This document shows positions 21,455-24,019 of a stretch of 24,019 nucleotides of DNA, piece after piece. How positions within the stretch are numbered: the stretch's first letter is position 1; every line of letters begins with the position of its first letter. The position numbers and the translations under genes are program-made. Source of the DNA: Candidatus Heimdallarchaeota archaeon (GTDB lineage Archaea; Asgardarchaeota; Njordarchaeia; Njordarchaeales; JAMOTR01); assembly GCA_027068385.1 (NCBI GenBank), contig JAMOTR010000069.1:1-24019 (forward strand), written 5' to 3'. The notes under the pieces were generated by a model. The model did no database searches and had not been told where the DNA came from. It worked only from the letters and a program-made list of their open reading frames with translations.

Positions 21455-22231
21455 ATGGTCACGATCGTAAAGCTAGGAGGTTCCTATATAACCGATAAAA
21501 ACAAGCCCGAGTCTATTCTTGAGGATCGTTTAGAGAAGATCGCTAAGGAGCTTTCCTTCGTTCCCGGACCTAAGATCGTGATACACGGGGGTGGATCGTT
21601 CGGACATTATTACGCGTTAAAGTACGGCATAGATAACCCGATAGGTATATCTAAGACTCGCATGGCCATGTATAAGCTCTCGATGAAGGTGTGCGAATAC
21701 CTAGATAAATACGGATTAAGGCCCGTGATATTCCCTGGAGGCTCCCATTTCATTATCCGCTATATCGACGGCAGGCGCATTCCCACACCCGTGAACTTCT
21801 ACCCGATCGAGAGGACAGCGATCATGGGAAACACTCCCGTGACGTTTGGAGATATAACGTTCGAGGTCTCTAGAACCGCCTCGAAGCCCACGATTATATC
21901 TGGGGATGAGATCGCGTACGCTATATCCGCTTACACCGTTATGAGGTACTCCTCTAGGGTCTTCATGATTTCGGACGTACCCGGGGTATACGTAAAGCCG
22001 GGAGGGCCCCTCATAAAGAGAATAAAAGTGTTGAGTAACGAGTTCGTGGACGAGAACGGTAATACAGGTAGCTTGGATGATATAGAATTTCGGGACGTGG
22101 GTGACGCTACGGGTGGGATGAAGGCGAAGCTAGAGCGGGCGATGAAGATAGCGAGAAAAGGCGTTAAAGTAATAATCTCGAACAGCATCTTAGAGGCGTC
22201 TAGAGGAAGAGGAACGATAATAGAATTTTAA
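21455..22231 (+). CDS. ipk: Isopentenyl phosphate kinase
   Basis: Phosphorylates isopentenyl phosphate to isopentenyl diphosphate in the archaeal mevalonate pathway, feeding membrane-lipid synthesis. It is an amino-acid-kinase-fold protein of 258 residues, the normal size. Markers are VKLGGSYITDK (5-15) for phosphate binding, HGGGSFGHYYALKYG (44-58) with the substrate-positioning His51 typical of IPK, SGDEIAYAIS near 149-158, ISDVPGVYV and the C-terminal DATGGMKAK. His51 after GGGSFG separates it from acetylglutamate and uridylate kinases. The ATG at 21455 follows an AAAATATTAC element about 15-24 bp upstream. It converges with the MFS gene, with a 3-bp gap. Confidence 0.94.
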   Translation: MVTIVKLGGSYITDKNKPESILEDRLEKIAKELSFVPGPKIVIHGGGSFGHYYALKYGIDNPIGISKTRMAMYKLSMKVCEYLDKYGLRPVIFPGGSHFIIRYIDGRRIPTPVNFYPIERTAIMGNTPVTFGDITFEVSRTASKPTIISGDEIAYAISAYTVMRYSSRVFMISDVPGVYVKPGGPLIKRIKVLSNEFVDENGNTGSLDDIEFRDVGDATGGMKAKLERAMKIARKGVKVIISNSILEASRGRGTIIEF

Positions 22232-22234
22232 AAA

Positions 22235-23644
22235 TCATTCGGATCCCTCTTTCTCCCGACCCTCGTCCACCTTCGTTAAATCGGCTCCTCTGGTCTCGGG
22301 TATTAGAGCGTACATGATGATACCGCTAGTGAAGGCCGCTATGGAAGCGAGCGATATGACCCTTACTAGAGGCCGCCCGAGAGTCTCGTGTAGGTATCCT
22401 CCTAGCGGAGGAACGATGAAGCTCACAGAGCGACCTATGTTGAACGATAATCCGGCCGCGGTGGAGCGTATCTTAGTCGGGAAGAGCTCGCTTAGGAACG
22501 CTCCGAATCCGGACCGGTATCCGGTGAAGTATCCTACTAGGAATCCGGCTACGATTATCGGCTTAGGGGCTATCCCGGCGGCTAGCTGACTCTTGTACAC
22601 GCTTAGTAAGTGGGTCGTGATGATTACCATAATAGCCTCGGAGAACGTGAATATGACCCGCGCGGGCTTGCGCCCGATATGGTCCTGTATGTACCCGTAA
22701 GTTAGATATCCTAGTAACGCCCCGATCTGAGTTACGAAGAGCCGAGAGGTGATCTTCTTGATCTTCACTCCCATATCCGCTAGCGCTTCGGGTAGCCGTA
22801 CCCGGAAGAACCGGTAGGAGAACATCGTGATCACGTCGATGATGATAGCGATGAGGAGGAGCTTGATGACCCTAGAATTCTTAAGTACCTCTAGCTGCTT
22901 CCTTATAGGCTCCTTATAAGCTCCGCGAGATAACCGTATGGGGCTTTCGGGCACTAGTAATAGTATACCTATCGCTACGAGTATTCCGGGGATCGTAGCA
23001 TACGCGAATAGGTCGTACCGGTTCATGATTACCTGTACCTGAGTTAGTCCCTCAGCGGCCTTAGCTAGAGCGGAGTTATAATTAGCGGGATAAGTTTCTA
23101 CCTTTCCTAGGAAACGTACCCGAGCGATAGCGGTGAAGAATCCTATAGGCCGTCCGGTCTGAGCTATGCCTATAGCAGTACCGCGGCGCTCCGGTAACAC
23201 GGTCTCGCTCACGAGTACCATTCCGCTAGCCCGCTCTCCTCCTACTCCTAACCCCATGATGAAGCGGAACGTGAGTAGCATAGCGATAGCCGCATGGGGT
23301 CCCCGGTTATAATCGGCAGCGAACTTTACGAAGTATATCGCTCCGGTAAATATCGAATATATGAGCACGCTCCGGAATAGCGCCTTCTTACGTCCTATAC
23401 GATCAGCCACGAAGCCGAAGATGATCCCTCCGATTCCCGAGGCTAACAGGGCGGCTCCGAGGATGAGTCCCTTAACGCTCTTCGATAGATAATAGTTGAA
23501 CTCTATGGCCATCCGGTATCCTATATGCGTAATAAGCATCGATAATAGCATCACGTCGAAGGCGTCGAAGATCCGTCCGAGAAGTACGAAGCCCGTAACG
23601 CGCCGTCCGTTTCTCCCTAGGTCTAGTTTGGCTTTAAAGGACAT
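22235..23644 (-). CDS. Major facilitator superfamily transporter
   Basis: A 12-span secondary transporter of the metabolite:proton symporter type, 469 residues from the ATG at 23644. The signature GFVADRIGRKKALFRS lies in the loop between spans 2 and 3, and a matching GYIQDHIGRKPAR follows in the second half. GLGVGGERASGMVLVSE after span 4, FLSELFPTKIRSTAAG near span 10 and PETRG near the C-terminus also fit. FDAFDVMLLS in the first span carries two acidic residues often seen in proton-coupled organic-acid carriers. The substrate is unknown. A TTG at 23668 would add eight residues, but it falls within the TTTTTTGTTAAA stretch that looks like the TATA element for a leaderless ATG start. Confidence 0.92.
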   Translation of the reverse strand: MSFKAKLDLGRNGRRVTGFVLLGRIFDAFDVMLLSMLITHIGYRMAIEFNYYLSKSVKGLILGAALLASGIGGIIFGFVADRIGRKKALFRSVLIYSIFTGAIYFVKFAADYNRGPHAAIAMLLTFRFIMGLGVGGERASGMVLVSETVLPERRGTAIGIAQTGRPIGFFTAIARVRFLGKVETYPANYNSALAKAAEGLTQVQVIMNRYDLFAYATIPGILVAIGILLLVPESPIRLSRGAYKEPIRKQLEVLKNSRVIKLLLIAIIIDVITMFSYRFFRVRLPEALADMGVKIKKITSRLFVTQIGALLGYLTYGYIQDHIGRKPARVIFTFSEAIMVIITTHLLSVYKSQLAAGIAPKPIIVAGFLVGYFTGYRSGFGAFLSELFPTKIRSTAAGLSFNIGRSVSFIVPPLGGYLHETLGRPLVRVISLASIAAFTSGIIMYALIPETRGADLTKVDEGREKEGSE

Positions 23645-23668
23645 TCGTTTGTTTCGCGGGTTTAACAA

Positions 23669-23785
23669 AAAACCGTTTTGATTCGCATCGAGCTATGTTC
23701 GAATCGCGTTAATGAGAAATTTTTATAAAAAGGTAACCGGTCCTTCACGCTTTAGTTATTAATTTCACGCTTTTTTCCTTTAGTA
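23669..23785. promoter_or_regulatory. Divergent intergenic region between the MFS gene and the right-edge gene
   Basis: AT-rich, with AATTTTTATAAAAAGG at 23718-23733, a near-symmetric TATA-like block usable in either direction, and a TTTTTTCCTT pyrimidine stretch just before the plus-strand ATG at 23786. No RNA gene or ORF is visible in it. Confidence 0.4.
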
Positions 23786-24019
23786 ATGTACAGAAAAACG
23801 GAAATATTAGAAAACGTAAGGCGTTTTTCTTTTATACTTCGCGCTTTCAGCAACGAGGCTTATAAACTCGCTCAAGAACGTCTAGATCGGGGCAGGGACG
23901 AGCGGATAGAGTATCAGAAACAAAAGCTCGTTGAACTCGTGAACGATCCGGCCACCCGCTTCGTGAACACTCTTCTAGCTAAGAGAATACCGGAGGGAGA
24001 AAGCGCTGAGGAAATAATA
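23786..24019 (+). CDS. N-terminal part of an unrecognised protein (partial, runs off the right edge)
   Basis: The ATG at 23786 opens a frame of 78 codons that is still open at the last base of the window. The in-frame stop TAG at 23753-23755 limits the N-terminus, so 23786 is the first available ATG. The visible part starts MYRKTEILENVRRFSFIL and is charged and helix-forming, with a region rich in arginine, glutamate and glutamine (residues about 32-50) that could be a coiled coil. I recognise no family, and the missing C-terminal part would be needed to judge it. A TATA-like block lies about 55-65 bp upstream. Confidence 0.6.
   Translation, partial: MYRKTEILENVRRFSFILRAFSNEAYKLAQERLDRGRDERIEYQKQKLVELVNDPATRFVNTLLAKRIPEGESAEEII

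Noticed and set aside
22820..23270. Several RUGAUGA strings in the MFS gene region and elsewhere in coding sequence
   Set aside because: No CTGA at guide distance, and all fall in well-supported codons.
1..24019. CRISPR array, insertion sequence or prophage
   Set aside because: No regularly spaced direct repeats, transposase, integrase or phage structural genes were seen.

Overview
The window looks like a gene-dense piece of an archaeal chromosome, most likely from an anaerobic, probably hyperthermophilic member of the Thermoproteota/TACK group. The evidence is the protein set: ribosomal proteins L14e, S3Ae (eS1) and a probable S25e, Bud32, HerA-NurA, isopentenyl phosphate kinase, an archaeal histone, a MoeA-PBP fusion, and a tungsten-type aldehyde ferredoxin oxidoreductase with ferredoxin-dependent indolepyruvate oxidoreductase. 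Two C/D box guide RNAs and TATA-like elements about 25-30 bp upstream of starts fit this. A histone together with S25e argues against Sulfolobales and for a histone-bearing TACK lineage, but the genus cannot be named from this sequence.

Layout. 1-2645: the end of an unrecognised gene, tRNA-Val(CAC), rpl14e, cmk, tRNA-Met(CAT), bud32 and an unknown 234-aa gene (RNA genes and all complete genes on the minus strand). 2765-4660: moeA-PBP (minus), whose unusual C-terminal tail is encoded by a GC-rich nested inverted repeat. 4707-7609: plus-strand run of rps3ae, a membrane protein, a histone and hisS. 7669-8908: minus-strand small membrane protein, a C/D box sRNA and an MglA-like GTPase. 9013-13181: redox block with iorA, a two-cluster ferredoxin (minus), an orphan 120-aa gene, a second C/D box sRNA and aor. 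13174-16162: minus-strand operon of a small OB-fold-like protein, nurA and herA. 16187-18355: plus-strand iorB, coaBC and a membrane protein with overlapping ends. 18333-21377: minus-strand dolichyl-phosphate-mannose-synthase-like glycosyltransferase, a 672-aa protein with a candidate PD-(D/E)XK nuclease motif, and rps25e. 21455-24019: isopentenyl phosphate kinase (plus), an MFS transporter (minus) and the start of an unrecognised plus-strand gene.

How the genes fit together. IorA and IorB would oxidise aryl pyruvates from amino-acid breakdown to acyl-CoA, reducing ferredoxin. AOR would oxidise aldehydes with the same carrier, using a tungstopterin cofactor whose metal insertion is the role of MoeA. 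HerA and NurA form a DNA-end resection motor and nuclease. CoaBC supplies coenzyme A and IPK supplies isoprenoid precursors for lipids.

The most interesting items are the two C/D box sRNAs (one with a guide matching a conserved 16S segment and a C box sharing bases with a stop codon), the 672-aa candidate nuclease, the OB-fold-like gene overlapping nurA, and the structured GC-rich element in the moeA tail. I saw no CRISPR array, insertion sequence or prophage.
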